From the NCBI GenBank assembly GCA_023525715.1, contig CM042012.1, forward strand, positions 61,339,205 to 61,403,204: DNA of 64,000 bases, read 5' to 3'. The position numbers and the translations under genes are program-made. This document shows positions 10,965 through 24,448 of this stretch, piece after piece. This DNA comes from Cichorium intybus (lineage: Eukaryota; Streptophyta; Magnoliopsida; Asterales; Asteraceae). The stretch's first letter is position 1, and every line of letters starts with the position of its first letter. Under the pieces are notes generated by a model, which saw only the letters and a program-made list of their open reading frames with translations, had not been told where the DNA came from and made no database searches.

Positions 10965-13900
10965 ATGTCTTCGGTGAAATACGATATTCCGCTGCTGGAT
11001 CGGAATACCCGATTTCCGCTGTGGCAAGTAAAGATGAGAGACATTCTCATTCAGATGGATTTACACAAGGCGCTCTTGGGCTTCGAAAGGATGCCCGCTA
11101 CATGGACCGAAGAAGAAAAGGAGATGAAAGATCTGAAGGCTTTATCTCAAAATCGTTTGCACTTGTCAAACGATGTTTTACAAGATGTTCTAAAAGAAAC
11201 GTCGACGGCTGCTTTGTGGCTGAAGTTGGAGCAGTTATTGATGACAAAGAGCTTACCGAACAAGTTGCATCTAAAGCAACGGTTGTTCAATCTCAAGATG
11301 ATTGAAGGAGGCTCATTAGCTGAACATTTGTCCACATTCAAAGAGTTAATAAATAACTTGGAGAATATGGATGTTCAGTATGAAGATGAAGACTTAGCTT
11401 TATTTTTGCTGTCATCATTGCCCGAATCCTATAGCCATTTTCGTGATACGATCATCTACAGCCGTGACACTCTTGTCTTAGATGAAGTCTTTACAGCTTT
11501 GGATTCTAAAGAGAAGATGAAATATATTACCGGTGGTGGTTCAAGTGATGCTAAAGCCGAAGGTTTGAATGCCAGAGGAAGAACAATAGAGAGAAGTAGA
11601 ACTTCTCAATCTTCCAACAGAACCAGATCCAAATCTAAAGGCAAACGAAAGTTTTGCAACTATTGTCACAAGAAGGGACATGTGCTTGAAGAATGTTTCA
11701 AGTTGAAGAATAAAGAAAAAGAGAAGGCTGCAGCAAATGGTAAACAAGCTAGCACTTCGGGTGAAGCCGATGTAGCAGAGGTCGAATGTATTGGAGAACT
11801 CTTGACAGTTTATTCAGATAAACTGGATTCCACTAGTGATTGGATACTCGACTCTGGTTGTACTTTTCATATGTGTCACAACAAAAGTTGGTTTTACACA
11901 TTTGAAAAGGTTAACCAGGGCTATGTGTTGATGGGTAACAATACTACATGTCCAGTTCTTGGACATGGTTCAGTCAGAATCCGTATGTTTGATGGCGTTA
12001 TCCGAACCATTGGGGATATTAGATATGTCCCTGACCTCAGAAGAAACTTGTTATCTCTTAGTTCCTTTGATAAAAAAGGATACGAGTTTGCCGGTAAAGG
12101 TGGAGTTCTCAGGGTGTTCAAAGATGGTTCCGACAAACTGAGAGCCAGTCGAAAAACCTCAGACCTCTACTTTCTTGACGGGCAAACAATTTCGAGTGAT
12201 GCTGCTGTTGTTTCAAAGTCTCTTTCTGATCCAGATCAGTCCCGTCTTTGGCACCTTCGACTTGGCCATATGAGTTTTCAAGGCATGTCAGAATTGAGTC
12301 GAAGAGGTTTACTTGGTCAACAAAAGATTTTTGATTTGGAGTTCTGTGAAGACTGTGTATATGGCAAGGCAAAACGAGTGAGGTTTGCAAGTGGTATCCA
12401 TACAACGAAAGGACCACTCGACTATGTCCACTCGGATTTGTGGGGACCAGCTCGAGTTGCTTCTAAAGGTGGATTTAACTATATGCTCACTATCATTGAC
12501 GATTTCTCCAGGAAGGTATGGTGTTTCTTCTTAAAACATAAGGGAGACGTTTTCTCTACCTTCAGAGACTGGAAAGTTCAGGTTGAAAAGCAATCAGGAT
12601 TGGTGGTAAAGTATCTTCGTACGGATAATGGACTAGAGTTTTGCTCAGAAGAGTTTAATGCCTATTGCCGAAAGGAAGGCATTACTCGACATCGTACGGT
12701 AGTCCATACGCCTCAACAAAATGGTGTAGCCGAAAGGATGAATCACACCATTATGGAGAAAGTCTGATGTATGCTTTCAAATTCCAAATTGCCAAAGTCC
12801 TTTTGGGCGGAGGCTGCTTCTACTGCTTGCTATGTTATCAACCGATCACCGTCACGAGCAATCGAAAAGAAAACTCCGTATGAGTTATGGTCCGGGAAAC
12901 CTGCCGATTATACACATCTGAAACCTTTCGGATGTCCAGCTTATGCACGAGTTGACAATGGGAAGTTAGAACCGAGAGCACTTAAATGTGTCTTTCTTGG
13001 TTATAATCCAGGAGTTAAAGGTTACAAGTTATGGAGCAATGATCTAAATAAAATCATCATCTCAAGAGATGTTACTTTTGACGAGTCTGCTATGATTCAT
13101 CAAACTTCCGACTCTACAGAATATACAGTCGCATCATCAAAAGCAAATGAAGAGAAAACTCAAATGGAGGTGGAGTTTCCTACTTCACCTGTCACCATTT
13201 CGAGTCCAGTTGAGCAACAAGAGTCTTCCTCGCCAAATGAGCATGCAGTTGTTGAAGAAACAACAACTTCACAACCATAAGCTACTACTCGAAGCATTGC
13301 AAGAGATAGGCCGAGAAGACAAATTGTTCCTCCAAAGAGGTATGCTGAAGCTGAACTTGTTGCTTACGCTTTTATTGTTGCTAATGATATTGAGTCGGAA
13401 ACGGAGCCTCTAAATTATGATGAGGCTATCAAATCTAAAGACTCAAGTGATTGGATGATTGCTATGCATAATGAGATGGAATCCTTGCAAAGAAATGGTA
13501 CTTGGGATTTAGTTCCTATTCCAAAAGGGAAAAGACCAGTTAAATGCAAGTGGGTCTACAAGCTCAAAGAACCTGTTAACCCGAACGAGAAACCAAGATA
13601 TAAAGCTCGGTTGGTAGCTAAAGGCTATAGTCAAATTCCAGGCGTTGACTATACTGACATCTATTCCCCAGTAGTCAAACATACTTCTATTCGTGCATTG
13701 TTGGGGTTAGTTGCTTCAAATGATTATGAGTTTGAGCAACTAGATGTTACTACAGCTTTCCTAAATGGTGAGCTTGAGGAAGAGATTTTCATACAACAAC
13801 CTGAAGGTTTTGTAGTTCTTGGCAAGGAGGACTACGTATGTAAATTGAAGAAATCTCTTTATGGCCTCAAGCAGTCTCCTAGACAATGGTACAAGAGGTT

Positions 13901-14969
13901 TGATTCTTTTATGACCAGTCACAAATTCAGCAGGTGCACCTATGATAGCTGCGTTTATTTCAAGAAAGGTGACGATGGTTCAAAGATCTACTTACTCTTG
14001 TACGTGGATGACATGTTGATTGCAGCAAAAGATATGAAGGAGATTCAGAAGTTAAAAGGCCAGTTGAAAGCTGATTTTGAAATGAAGGACTTAGGAGCTG
14101 CCAAGAAAATTTTAGGTATGGAAATTGTTCGTGACAGGAAGTCTAGGATCTTGCATATTTCTCAAAAAGGTTACATTGAGAAAGTCCTAAGACGTTTTAA
14201 TATGCATGAAGCAAAGCCTGTCAACACACCTTTTGCAGCTCATTTCAAGTTATCATCCGCTTTAAGTCCTACTACTGAGACTGATATGGCGTACATGGCA
14301 CGCGTACCATACTCTAGAGCTGTTGGATCTTTGATGTATGCTATGATCTGCACTCGCCCTGATTTGGCTTATGCAGTTAGCATGGTTAGTAGATATATGG
14401 CGAACCCGGGGAGAGAACACTGGAAAGCAGTACAGTGGATCTTACGTTATCTACGCGGTACGTCTTCTATGTGTCTACGTTATGGACAATCTAACACTGG
14501 GGTGGTTGGATATGTTGATTCAGATTTTGGCAAAGACTTGGATAAACGAAGATCCATTACAGGGTATGCGTTTACACTGAATGGTTGTGCTATTAGTTGG
14601 AAAGCCCAGTTACAGTCTACAGTTGCACTGTCTTCTACCGAGGCAGAGTATATGGCGATTACAGAAGCAATTAAGGAAGATATTTGGTTGAAGGGATTGT
14701 TTAGAGAACTCGATGATAGAATAAAGGTTACCACATTATTCTGTGATAATCAAAGTGCTATCTTCTTGAGTAAAGATCAGATGTTTCATAACCGTACAAA
14801 GCACATTGATATTCGTTATCATTTTGTGCGTGATATCATTGAAAAATGTGATTGTGTCATAGAAAAGATCGATACAGATTATAATCCCGCTGATGTGTTC
14901 ACAAAGAGTCTTCCAATATCCAAGTTCAAACTATGTTTGGACTTAATGGGTATTTCTGATCGCAGTTGA
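10965..14969 (+). pseudogene. Copia-1 gag-pol polyprotein with two in-frame stops
   Basis: One reading frame of 1,335 codons from ATG 10965 to TGA 14967-14969, interrupted only by TGA at 12765-12767 and TAA at 13278-13280. Order: gag (about 1-200); zinc knuckle CNYCHKKGHVLEEC (about 231-244); aspartic protease with DSG near residue 294; pre-integrase HLRLGH...CEDC; integrase core with LWGP, TDNGLEF and PQQNGVAERMN; reverse transcriptase with YVDD encoded at 14001-14012; RNase H with SSTEAEYMA and CDNQSAI. The order protease-integrase-RT-RNase H is the Copia order. The first stop replaces an expected Arg (CGA to TGA) in integrase; the second lies in the variable linker before RT. The element could not encode its own enzymes without read-through. 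Confidence 0.95.
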
Positions 14970-15071
14970 GTCTGATTAGGCTCGTGGTGGAGGAAGTATT
15001 TCATTTTTCAGAATCAATTTTTCTCTATATGGTGATTCCAGTTTCTTATGGAGTTTTGGAATTTGAAGAGC

Positions 15072-15646
15072 TGTTGGTTTTACCAAATGGGTGTACAAGT
15101 TTTACTCACTTTGAAGTCAAGGTGGAGATTGTGAAGTATGACTTCAAAATTTCAAAGCTAAGATTTCAAACTTCAAAGATGGCATGTAGAAGGCTGCTAA
15201 GATGGCATGTAGAAGGCTGCTTATTCTCTTTGAAACCCACACTTCTCATCTTTGGCATGCAAGAATTTTCAAATGAGCAATGTTTTTCTAAAATGGAATG
15301 TAAAGGAAATCCTATATATAGGATAGAAAACCATCTCAAAACACACACCACACCAACACCAAAAACCATATATTCTCTTGTAAATACATAAGAGTTATAA
15401 ACTCTTTGTATTTTTATATTTCTCCAAACCTTTTGTAAACACCACAAAATATAGTGAATTGGTTCTCGGCTTCCTCCGCCCGTGGTTTTTCCCGATTTGG
15501 GTTTTCCACGTAAATCCTCGTGTCTCTATTTTATTTACTTCATTCGTATTTTTCGTTGTGATTATTATCGTTTGATAATTTTGATCCTATTCCGCATTGA
15601 GTTAATATTGTCTAAAGTCAATTCGGATCCGTCGTATTTTACAACA
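15072..15646 (+). repeat. Copia-1 3' LTR
   Basis: 575 bp, matching 10302-10899 apart from one fewer 23-bp unit and about four substitutions. It is preceded by a purine-rich stretch (GGAATTTGAAGAG) that fits a polypurine tract, which supports the LTR start chosen here. Confidence 0.85.
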
Positions 15647-15647
15647 T

Positions 15648-16026
15648 TTTACGCTAGCAAGGTACTTATGTTTTTAATGATAATAGCAATATATAAACCT
15701 GTAATAGCAAGGTACGTACAGTTACTTACCCATGATAGCAACATGCTTACAATTCTTTACTAATAATAAAAAATGTAGAATGAAACTTTTAAGCATTTTA
15801 CAAGTTTTATACATAAATGTATGTACGTTGCTATTGCAACCGAAAGAATATAAGCACATTGCATGTATTGGTATATAGCGAGAGTAAATAAAGTACTTTC
15901 CTACTTCCCACAATTTACCGTTTTTAAATATCATTTATCCGGGGCCAAGATTATGAACTACAATGTAAATGAAGAACGTAAATACGCGAGTAGTGGGATG
16001 AGTGAGTTACACTAATAGCATCGAAA
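15648..16026. repeat. Right copy of 379-bp direct duplication flanking Copia-1 (D2)
   Basis: Starts immediately after the 3' LTR and continues without a break into exon 4 of DAHP synthase copy A, so this copy keeps the original exon-intron junction. See the partner at 9807-10185. Confidence 0.95.
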
Positions 16027-16274
16027 GGTCGAGTCTTGAGACCACATGGAGCCTTGATGGTGTTGCCATGCATAGGATCGGAAACCCAAGTCACAATTTG
16101 ACCGGCCCTTCTAACCGCTCTAATAAGATGGGGAAGTTTCATTCTGATGTTCTCCGCTCCCATTCTTGTTATTATCGTAACCCTTACCGCTTTGTTATCC
16201 GGATTCAAAATATCGATTAGTTTCATTTCACCAACTCACTTGGATCCATCTTGTTACTCACCTATTCAAACAAA

Positions 16275-16700
16275 TATGTTAGCTCACTATAAACATACTA
16301 TGTGCCTCATACATTTCTATATCAAGAACACAATGTGTTTTGTGCCTCATACAAGCACGCAATGTGTTTGGTGCATCGTGGATTGCACATTTTTGTATCC
16401 GACAAGCATGCAATGTGTTTGGTCCCTCATACAAGCATACTATGTGCCTCACACATTTCTATATCAAGAACACAATGTGTTTTGTGCCTCATACAAGCAC
16501 GCAATGTGTTTGGTGCATCGTAGATTGCACATTTTTGTATCCAACAAGCACGCAATGTGTTTGGTGCCTCATACAAGCATACTATGTGCCTCATACATTT
16601 CTATGTCAAGAACACAATGTGTTTTGTGCCTCATACAAGCACGCAATGTGTTTGGTGCATCGTAGATTGCACATTTTTGTATCCGACACATTGTGTGCCT
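16275..16700. repeat. 142-bp tandem repeat in intron 3 of DAHP synthase A
   Basis: Three units of 142 bp, with TACTATGTGCCTCA at 16296, 16438 and 16580. Each contains the palindrome-rich words CACAATGTG and CGCAATGTGTTTGGTGC. The flanks to 16850 hold shorter related words such as GCACATTGTGTG. The intron spans 16262-16884 and the frames open across it are not genes. Confidence 0.9.
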
Positions 16701-17689
16701 GATACATTGTTGCAATGTATCAGGCACACATACACACAATTTTCCTTATACAATAGGCACATTGTGTGTCTATATATTGTATCAGGCACATTGCGCCTAT
16801 ACATACTATGTATCGGGCACAATTACACCTGATACACACAAGTATTCTAAGTAAGAATAATAGTGTAGAATTGAAGAGCCATACCTTGATTCCGAGGGGA
16901 TTTGCAATTCCTCTAAGAAACTCGACATGGGCACCGTCCAATTGACGAGTGCGCTCCCCGACCCAAAGAAAATGCGCGGAGCAATCGTAGTACAAACCAG
17001 AAGTTGAATCCAAACGAGTAAGAGATTGCTCATACGGCAAGTGCAAGCACTCGTGTGATGTCCAAAAATCAATGGTAGTCATAATAAGATGGTCACCCGT
17101 TAGCCCCGCAGCAGACATAAACCCAAGTGCCTCATCAACTCGGCTAGGTAGCTCCCGATACCTACCATGCAACCAAAAAAACATCATAATTATATTTTCT
17201 AAAAAGATATAAACATGAAGTACTCCAATTTTCTGGAAGAAATATAAACATGGAGAATTTCTAGACTCATAGTGTTTCTTCATTTTCATGATCATAACTT
17301 AACACAATGCTCGTACATGTATACATAATCAAACATATTCAAAATATAGAAGGGCAATTTAGTAAATTTATCATACCGATCACCGTGTTCGCTATGTTTC
17401 GAGAAATCAAGATTCCATTGATTAACCGTCTGCATAGATGCATAACCACCCGTAGCAAAAGCCCTCAAAAGATTAAGAGTAGCTGCAGATTGGGCATATG
17501 CTCTTATCAATCTTTGAGGGTCGGGTGTTCGTGACTTCAAATAAATGCATCACCATTAACATTGTCCCCGCGATAACTTGGTAATTTCACACCATCTTTT
17601 TCCTCAAAAGGATCCGATCTTGGCTTTGCAAATTGACCAGCCATTCTTCCTACCTGGTTTTACTCAAATGTCCATAATTTAATATCAGT

Positions 17690-17812
17690 TACAGCATTGT
17701 ACTTTCGGTATTTTTTGAAGTATGATGTAATGAAAAAATAAAAGTAGGATGCGAGAATAAACAAATGCGAAAGTGTATTATTACTCTTTCTTGCATTTAA
17801 CACTAATTTAGC
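17690..17812. repeat. Right half of the intronic MITE family, intron 1 of DAHP synthase A
   Basis: AGCATTGTACTTTCGG to CTCTTTCTTGCATTTAACAC resembles the right arm of the foldback MITEs in the F-box/JmjC gene. The equivalent position in copy B (about 26757-26862) carries the same fragment, so the insertion predates the gene duplication. Confidence 0.55.
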
Positions 17813-19044
17813 AAGAACTACAAATCATCGGAAATTAATTTGTACAATATTCAAACTAAGAAAATGGAAGAAAAACATTACAAAACCCAAAAATATTGGC
17901 ATATGATTCGTATTTTGGGTTGATTAACTCAATCAAAAAGCTATACTATTATCCATAAAGATCGTTATAACTAGTTACCATGAACTATCTATCTGTTTCG
18001 ACTTCTGACTTTGAAAAAGAACTACATTGCTTACCAAAATATTTTCATACAATATTTAAAATCTGGAAATGAAAGAAAATCTTATAAATTTCATAGATAT
18101 TGGCATGTGATTCATATTTTATATAATATTATATCAATCAAAAAGCTTTACTACCCTCCATAAGGATCCCAGCTTTAAAAAAATTAAATAAATCAAATAT
18201 CGTTTTCACGATTCAGATTTTAAGCAATAGCCAATAAGAATTCAAAATTGTCGAAACACAAAGATGTAAAATGAACAGTGAAATTCAAAAGAAAAAAAAA
18301 AGATTTGACCTTGATAACGGGCATTTGACCACCTAACGTCAAAACGGCACCCATTTGAAGAATGACTCTGAACGTATCACGAATGTTGTTTGCATTAAAC
18401 TCCTTGAAACTCTCCGCACAATCACCACCTTGTAAAAGAAACGCATTTCCCATAGCAGCCTCACCCAGCCGCTCCTCAAGGTTCCGTGCCTCACCGGCAA
18501 ACACGATCGGCGGGAAGGAATTCAGGGTTTGGAGCACCGATTCGAGCTCGGTTTGATCCGGGTATACCGGAAGTTGTAGGGCCTTTTTGGTTCTCCAGCT
18601 TTCGATGGTCCATTGTTTGGGTTTTTTTGTTTCTTGGGTTGTTGTTGTGGTCGCAGTGGCGGTAGCGGCGGTGGCTGAGGAAGCAGGTTTTGACGATGAT
18701 TTGTCGATGGCGGTCTTGGATGGGTCGGGAGAATGGACGGCGAAGATTGGTTGAATGGATCTGGTGGCGGCGGTGGGTGGGGCGGCGGTGGAGACAGATT
18801 TTAGTTGTGGTGGGAGAGAATGGATTTGGAAGGATTTTGCAAGGAGGTTAGAGTTGCTAGCAACAGCCATTTTGATGAAAATGTATGGCGTTATGTGTTT
18901 GTGTTTGTAAGTGGATGGACCGAAGGGGGTGTTTAATAGGGAGGACTGAGGAGGGAAAATGGTGGCAGGATTGGTGGAAGCCGGAGGAGCGGGGTTAGGC
19001 GGGAAGGTTATTTTGGTAAAATTGCAAATCTTAAACCATATGTT

Positions 19045-19480
19045 ATGAACTTATAATTTGAGCAAAATACCGATCGGAATAGAGTTCAATAGAGTCCTCG
19101 TTAACACTTGTTGGTAATTTGTGGGTACTTGGTCAATGTGTAAACCCTTTAAAATTTTTGTGGTATCCAGGACTTTTTTTTCTGGGTCTACCCCTAGTGG
19201 AACCGAACTGAATCCAATCGGAATCGGAACCGCATGGAACCGGTTATGAAATTCAGTTTGGCTATCGGTTCCTTGAATTTTAATTATTCGGTTTCGATTT
19301 CGGTTCGGTTTGGTCTGGTTCTAGAGCCGATCTTGTTCCTAACACAAAGAATGCGCAATATAACATTTGGAATCGAACCTACCGAAACCGGAACTGCATG
19401 GGAACTGATTGCAATTCGGTTTACTCTATTTATATTTTTTAAAATTTTGGGTCAGTGCGATTCGTTCCGGAATCGATCTC
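19045..19480. repeat. Insertion upstream of DAHP synthase A that copy B lacks
   Basis: The upstream regions of A and B align (for example GGTAAAATTGCAAATCTTAA), but copy A has about 430 extra bases between AACCATATGTTATGA and CGTATGTATTAGTAC. The insert is rich in GGAACCG and CGGTTC words in both orientations, like the CCGAAC-type MITEs elsewhere in this window. No clean target duplication was found. Confidence 0.55.
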
Positions 19481-19559
19481 ATCCGTATGTATTAGTACTC
19501 ATGAAATTAAAGTGTATACAATTTTGGTTGTTAGAAAAGTACTATTTCTAGAAAGAAAC

Positions 19560-20505
19560 TATTTTAAATGTCTTCGAGTAGCCAACATATTCAAATAATT
19601 TTATAAATGTTAACATTGTTTTTTGGAAATAAATTATTTCAAATGTTTTTTTGGAAAGGCACTGTTTCAAATATCTTCAAGATATCAACATATTCAAATA
19701 ATTGTATAAAACGTAATACTGTTTTTGGAGAAAAAATAAATGTCTTTTAAGTTGCATATATACCCAAATAATTTCATATATCTTCAAGATATCAACATAT
19801 TCAAATAATTGCATAAAACGTAACACTGTTTTTGGAGAAAAAATAAATGTCTTTTAAGTTGCTAATATACCCAAATAATTTCATAAATGCAACAAATCTT
19901 GAATTCTATAAATGTTAACATTGTTTTTTGGAAATAAATTATTTCAAATGTTTTTGGGAAAGAAACTGTTTCAAATATCTTCAAGATATCAACATATTCA
20001 AATAGTTGTATAAAACGTAACACTGTTTTTGGAGAAAAAATAAATGTCTTTTAAGTTGCTAATATACCCAAATAATTTCATATATCTTCAAGATATCAAC
20101 ATATTCAAATAATTGTATAAAACGTAACACTGTTTTTGGAGAAAAAATAAATGTCTTTTAAGTTGCTAATATACCCAAATAATTTCATAAATGCAACAAA
20201 TCTTGAATTTTATAAATGTTAACATTGTTTTTTGGAAATAAATTATTTCAAATGTTTTTGGGAAAGAAACTATTTCAAATATCTTCAAGATATCAACATA
20301 TTCAAATAATTGTATAAAACGTAACACTGTTTTTGAAGAAAAAATAAATGTCTTTTAAGTTGCTAATATACCCAAATAATTTCATATATCTTCAAGATAT
20401 CAACATATTCAAATAATTGTATAAAACATAACACTGTTTTTGGAGAAAAAAATAAATGTCTTTTAAGTTGCTAACATACCCAAATAATTTCATAAATGCA
20501 ACAAA
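19560..20505. repeat. Higher-order tandem array (about 303 bp) upstream of DAHP synthase A
   Basis: The word ATAAATGCAACAAATCTTGA recurs with a spacing of about 303 bp (near 19884, 20187 and 20491). Within each unit, ATCTTCAAGATATCAACATA and TGTCTTTTAAGTTGCTAA occur twice, so the array is a repeat of a repeat. Copy B has only one eroded equivalent at about 28150-28400, so the array expanded in A after duplication. Confidence 0.85.
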
Positions 20506-20559
20506 ATCTCTTTTTTACATGTTATCCCAAGTTAACCCGATAAAATGTAACACGATGTT

Positions 20560-22386
<1,827 letters not shown>

Positions 22387-22388
22387 AG

Positions 22389-22400
22389 TTGGTATCAGAG
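22389..22400 (+). other. Gypsy-1 primer binding site
   Basis: TTGGTATCAGAG, three bases after the LTR end GTTACA, complementary to initiator tRNA-Met. Confidence 0.75.
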
Positions 22401-22593
22401 TCGTGGTTTATGTGAACTAGGACTTGAGTGTAGGTCTTTAGACTTAAATCAAAAAGGCGACAAGATACGAGTGATTGCTAGTTGTTAAAGTCGTGTGGTA
22501 GTAGAGTCATTACTAATTTTTCAAGCATACGTTAATTATAAAATTGGTGGGGATACAAAATGTTAAACTTTTTTGATTATTCTTGTTGAAAGG

Positions 22594-23304
22594 ATGGTAG
22601 ACACAATGAGCATGTGGGGACGAGGTGGCTCGCGAAGTAGTCGTGTCAGATCCCATAGTTCGGCACGCCAACCGGCGAACGAAGAGCCGTTTGGACATCA
22701 GATGAACCTTCGAGAAATAATTGTTGAAGAGGTTGTGAAAGCAATACTAGATTTAATACCTACAATAGTTAGTTCGCAGATAGAGACAATAGTAAAAGGA
22801 AGACACGATTTGTCCTGAATATAAAGGGACCCGAGGAGAGTGGAAGTACCCGTAGGAGGAGAGGGTGGCAGAGATACTTTTCTAGAAGAGAAAGCGGGGT
22901 ACCTGTGGCTCTTTTCTTGATTGTCACCCAACCGAGTTTACGAGGGATGGCGGCCTGCGTAGCAGCAATGACATGGCTTACGCATACCGAGAAGATACTT
23001 CATACGAGAAAATATGCGGAGAAAGACAAAGTGGAGTATGATACGAACTTGTTGTGCGAGGGAGCCAACTTTTTGTGGGAATTGGTAAGCGGTGTACTCG
23101 GACCTGAGTTGGTCTATATGTTTAGGAATTGCAATGGGTCGGGGCGAGGAGATCCATACCCGACCTGAAAAGTTTCGGGTCAGGTTCGTATCGGTGCTTA
23201 TTGGGTTTCAGGTTTTTTATCGGGTTTACCAAACACCTTAATAATGTAAACTTACTATAATAAAACGTAATGTTACTAATATGTATACCAGTACAATCGT
23301 ATTT

Positions 23305-23354
<50 letters not shown>

Positions 23355-23970
23355 ATTGATTGATATTGATATGGCCGACAAATGAGTATTCTTTTCAAAT
23401 TGTCTTCTTGTGATAACGTGAGAACGGAGTATCTTTTTTTCTTCTTTTGGCATGTCACAAGAACCAATTATCATCTAGCTAGGGATCATGATAGCTATAT
23501 TTTGATAATAAATATATATCGGGTTGGGGTGAGGGAACCCAAACCCGACCCGATACCCTACATTATCAGGTTTTTTTCCTCAGGTTTCGGGTTGTCCCGT
23601 CGGATTCGAGTTTTTTTGCCATCCCTATGTATGTTGACATGAGAAAGTTTAAAGTTAAATTTTGTGAGGAGTATTGTTCTGGCATTGCGGTTAGGCAACT
23701 TGACGAGGAATTTATACATCTCGGACAAGGATCAAAGAAGGTGCAACACTAAACTGCTTAATTTATGGAAAATGCCCGATTTGCACAACGTAAAGTGAAT
23801 AAAAAAGGAGGAAAATAAATCTATATGTGTCGGTTTAAAGATCTAGATTCGGGAGCTTGTTGAGACGAGCAGATTTAAGACTTTCCGTCAAGTGGTTTGA
23901 CACGACAAAGGATCGCGAGACAAAGTTAAAACGTCAAGAAAAAGAGAAGGGTAAGAAAAAAGCGACCTTG
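22594..23970 (+). pseudogene. Gypsy-1 gag fragment, broken by a MITE
   Basis: Starts with ATG at 22594 (MVDTMSMWGRGG, typical of plant chromovirus-like gag N-termini). After stops and frame changes, gag-like words continue: TWLTHTEKILHTRKYAEKDK and DTNLLCEGANFLWELVS up to 23115, then beyond the MITE at 23630-23970 FCEEYCSGIAVRQLDEEF and HLGQGSKKVQ. No protease, RT or integrase follows, so only the 5' end of the element remains. Confidence 0.75.
23123..23627. mobile_element. hAT-like MITE 1 inside Gypsy-1 gag
   Basis: 505 bp. The termini TAGGAATTGCAATGGGTCGG and (reverse) TAGGGATGGCAAAAAAAC are imperfect inverted repeats. Flanking octamers TATATGTT (23115-23122) and TGTATGTT (23628-23635) match at 7 of 8, as expected for a hAT target duplication. 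Subterminal GGGTCGGG and CCCGACC words mirror each other. A (TA)n run lies at 23306-23352. No coding capacity. Confidence 0.82.
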
Positions 23971-24133
23971 CTTTAAAAAGACAATGATAATTGATATGAG
24001 TCAAGAGATACATTCCGGAGATTGTCCAACTTTCTTGTAATAAAAAGATTATTTTTGATGCCTTTCTTCATGCAAACGACCTCACCTACCCCTTTGGAAA
24101 ACGCATCAAAAAGCTTGTCATAATAATCACGGT

Positions 24134-24316
24134 AATCCCATGTGGTGGGAGGTCTGGAGTTCGACTCCGTCTAACCCCATGTGGGGGATTTTCCTGGAAA
24201 GGCGAATTAGGTGGAGGGGAAAGGCCTTTGCGCCTTAGGTAATCGCCAACCGCCCTAGGTTGCGGGACTGATTACCCTCAGGTGAAACCATATATCTATT
24301 CGCTGGTTTCAAAAAA
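24134..24316 (+). mobile_element. tRNA-derived SINE
   Basis: About 183 bp. An A-box-like TAATCCCATGTGG at the 5' end and a B box AGTTCGACTCC at 24158-24168 make an internal Pol III promoter. The 3' end is T-rich then A8. Flanks AATAATCACGGT (24122-24133) and AATAACCACGGT (24317-24328) match at 11 of 12, fitting a target-primed insertion. No ORF. Confidence 0.8.
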
Positions 24317-24448
24317 AATAACCACGGTGATACTCACCAAAGAAAAATTCAAAAGTCAAAACCATTGCTTACATTTCTAAAAATTCCCACAACGCTTTAT
24401 TCTCAATAATTCATGAACTACAACAACATAAATAATCTCAAACAACTC

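Larger units (their letters stand above)
10186..15646 (+). mobile_element. Copia-type LTR retrotransposon (Copia-1) with aberrant left end
   Basis: A full LTR-gag-pol-LTR element on the plus strand, opposite to its host gene. The true LTR appears to be TGTTG...CAACA. An extra 116 bp at the left end (10186-10301) matches the 3' internal tail that precedes the right LTR, so the insertion starts inside an upstream internal region. The right end is the exact LTR terminus at 15646. There is no 5-bp target duplication; a 379-bp host segment is duplicated instead. The two LTRs differ at about 4 sites in 575 bp plus one 23-bp repeat unit, so the insertion is young. Confidence 0.92.
9428..18870 (-). 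pseudogene. DAHP synthase copy A, frameshifted and interrupted by Copia
   Basis: Five exons match intact copy B: 18870-18310, 17653-17377, 17161-16885, 16261-16011 and 9673-9428. Exon 1 encodes a Ser/Thr/Ala-rich plastid transit peptide and the GGDCAE metal-site motif. Exon 2 is 277 nt against 278 in copy B: one base is missing between 17542 and 17543, giving TGA at 17537-17539. Exon 4 is 251 nt against 246: TTTCA is duplicated at 16221-16230, giving TGA at 16223-16225 in the native exon frame. Conserved residues also differ from B (P to L and T to I in exon 3, G to V and the exon-end R to S in exon 4). Intron 4 is over 6 kb because of the Copia insertion. All exons keep GT-AG borders. A catalytically complete enzyme cannot be made. 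Confidence 0.93.

Noticed and set aside
10196..15763. Frames starting MSLIRLVVEEVFH at both ends of Copia-1, and MVFPDLGF frames
   Set aside because: They fall in the LTRs and the adjoining internal tail and are duplicated because that DNA is duplicated.
16147..16832. Plus-strand frames rich in HTMCLIHF-like text and the minus frames over the same DNA
   Set aside because: They cover the 142-bp repeat in an intron; no start context, domain or homology.
18362..18556. Plus-strand frames opposite exon 1 of the DAHP synthase copies (also 27417-27611 and 27642-28046)
   Set aside because: They are antisense shadows of a conserved coding exon.
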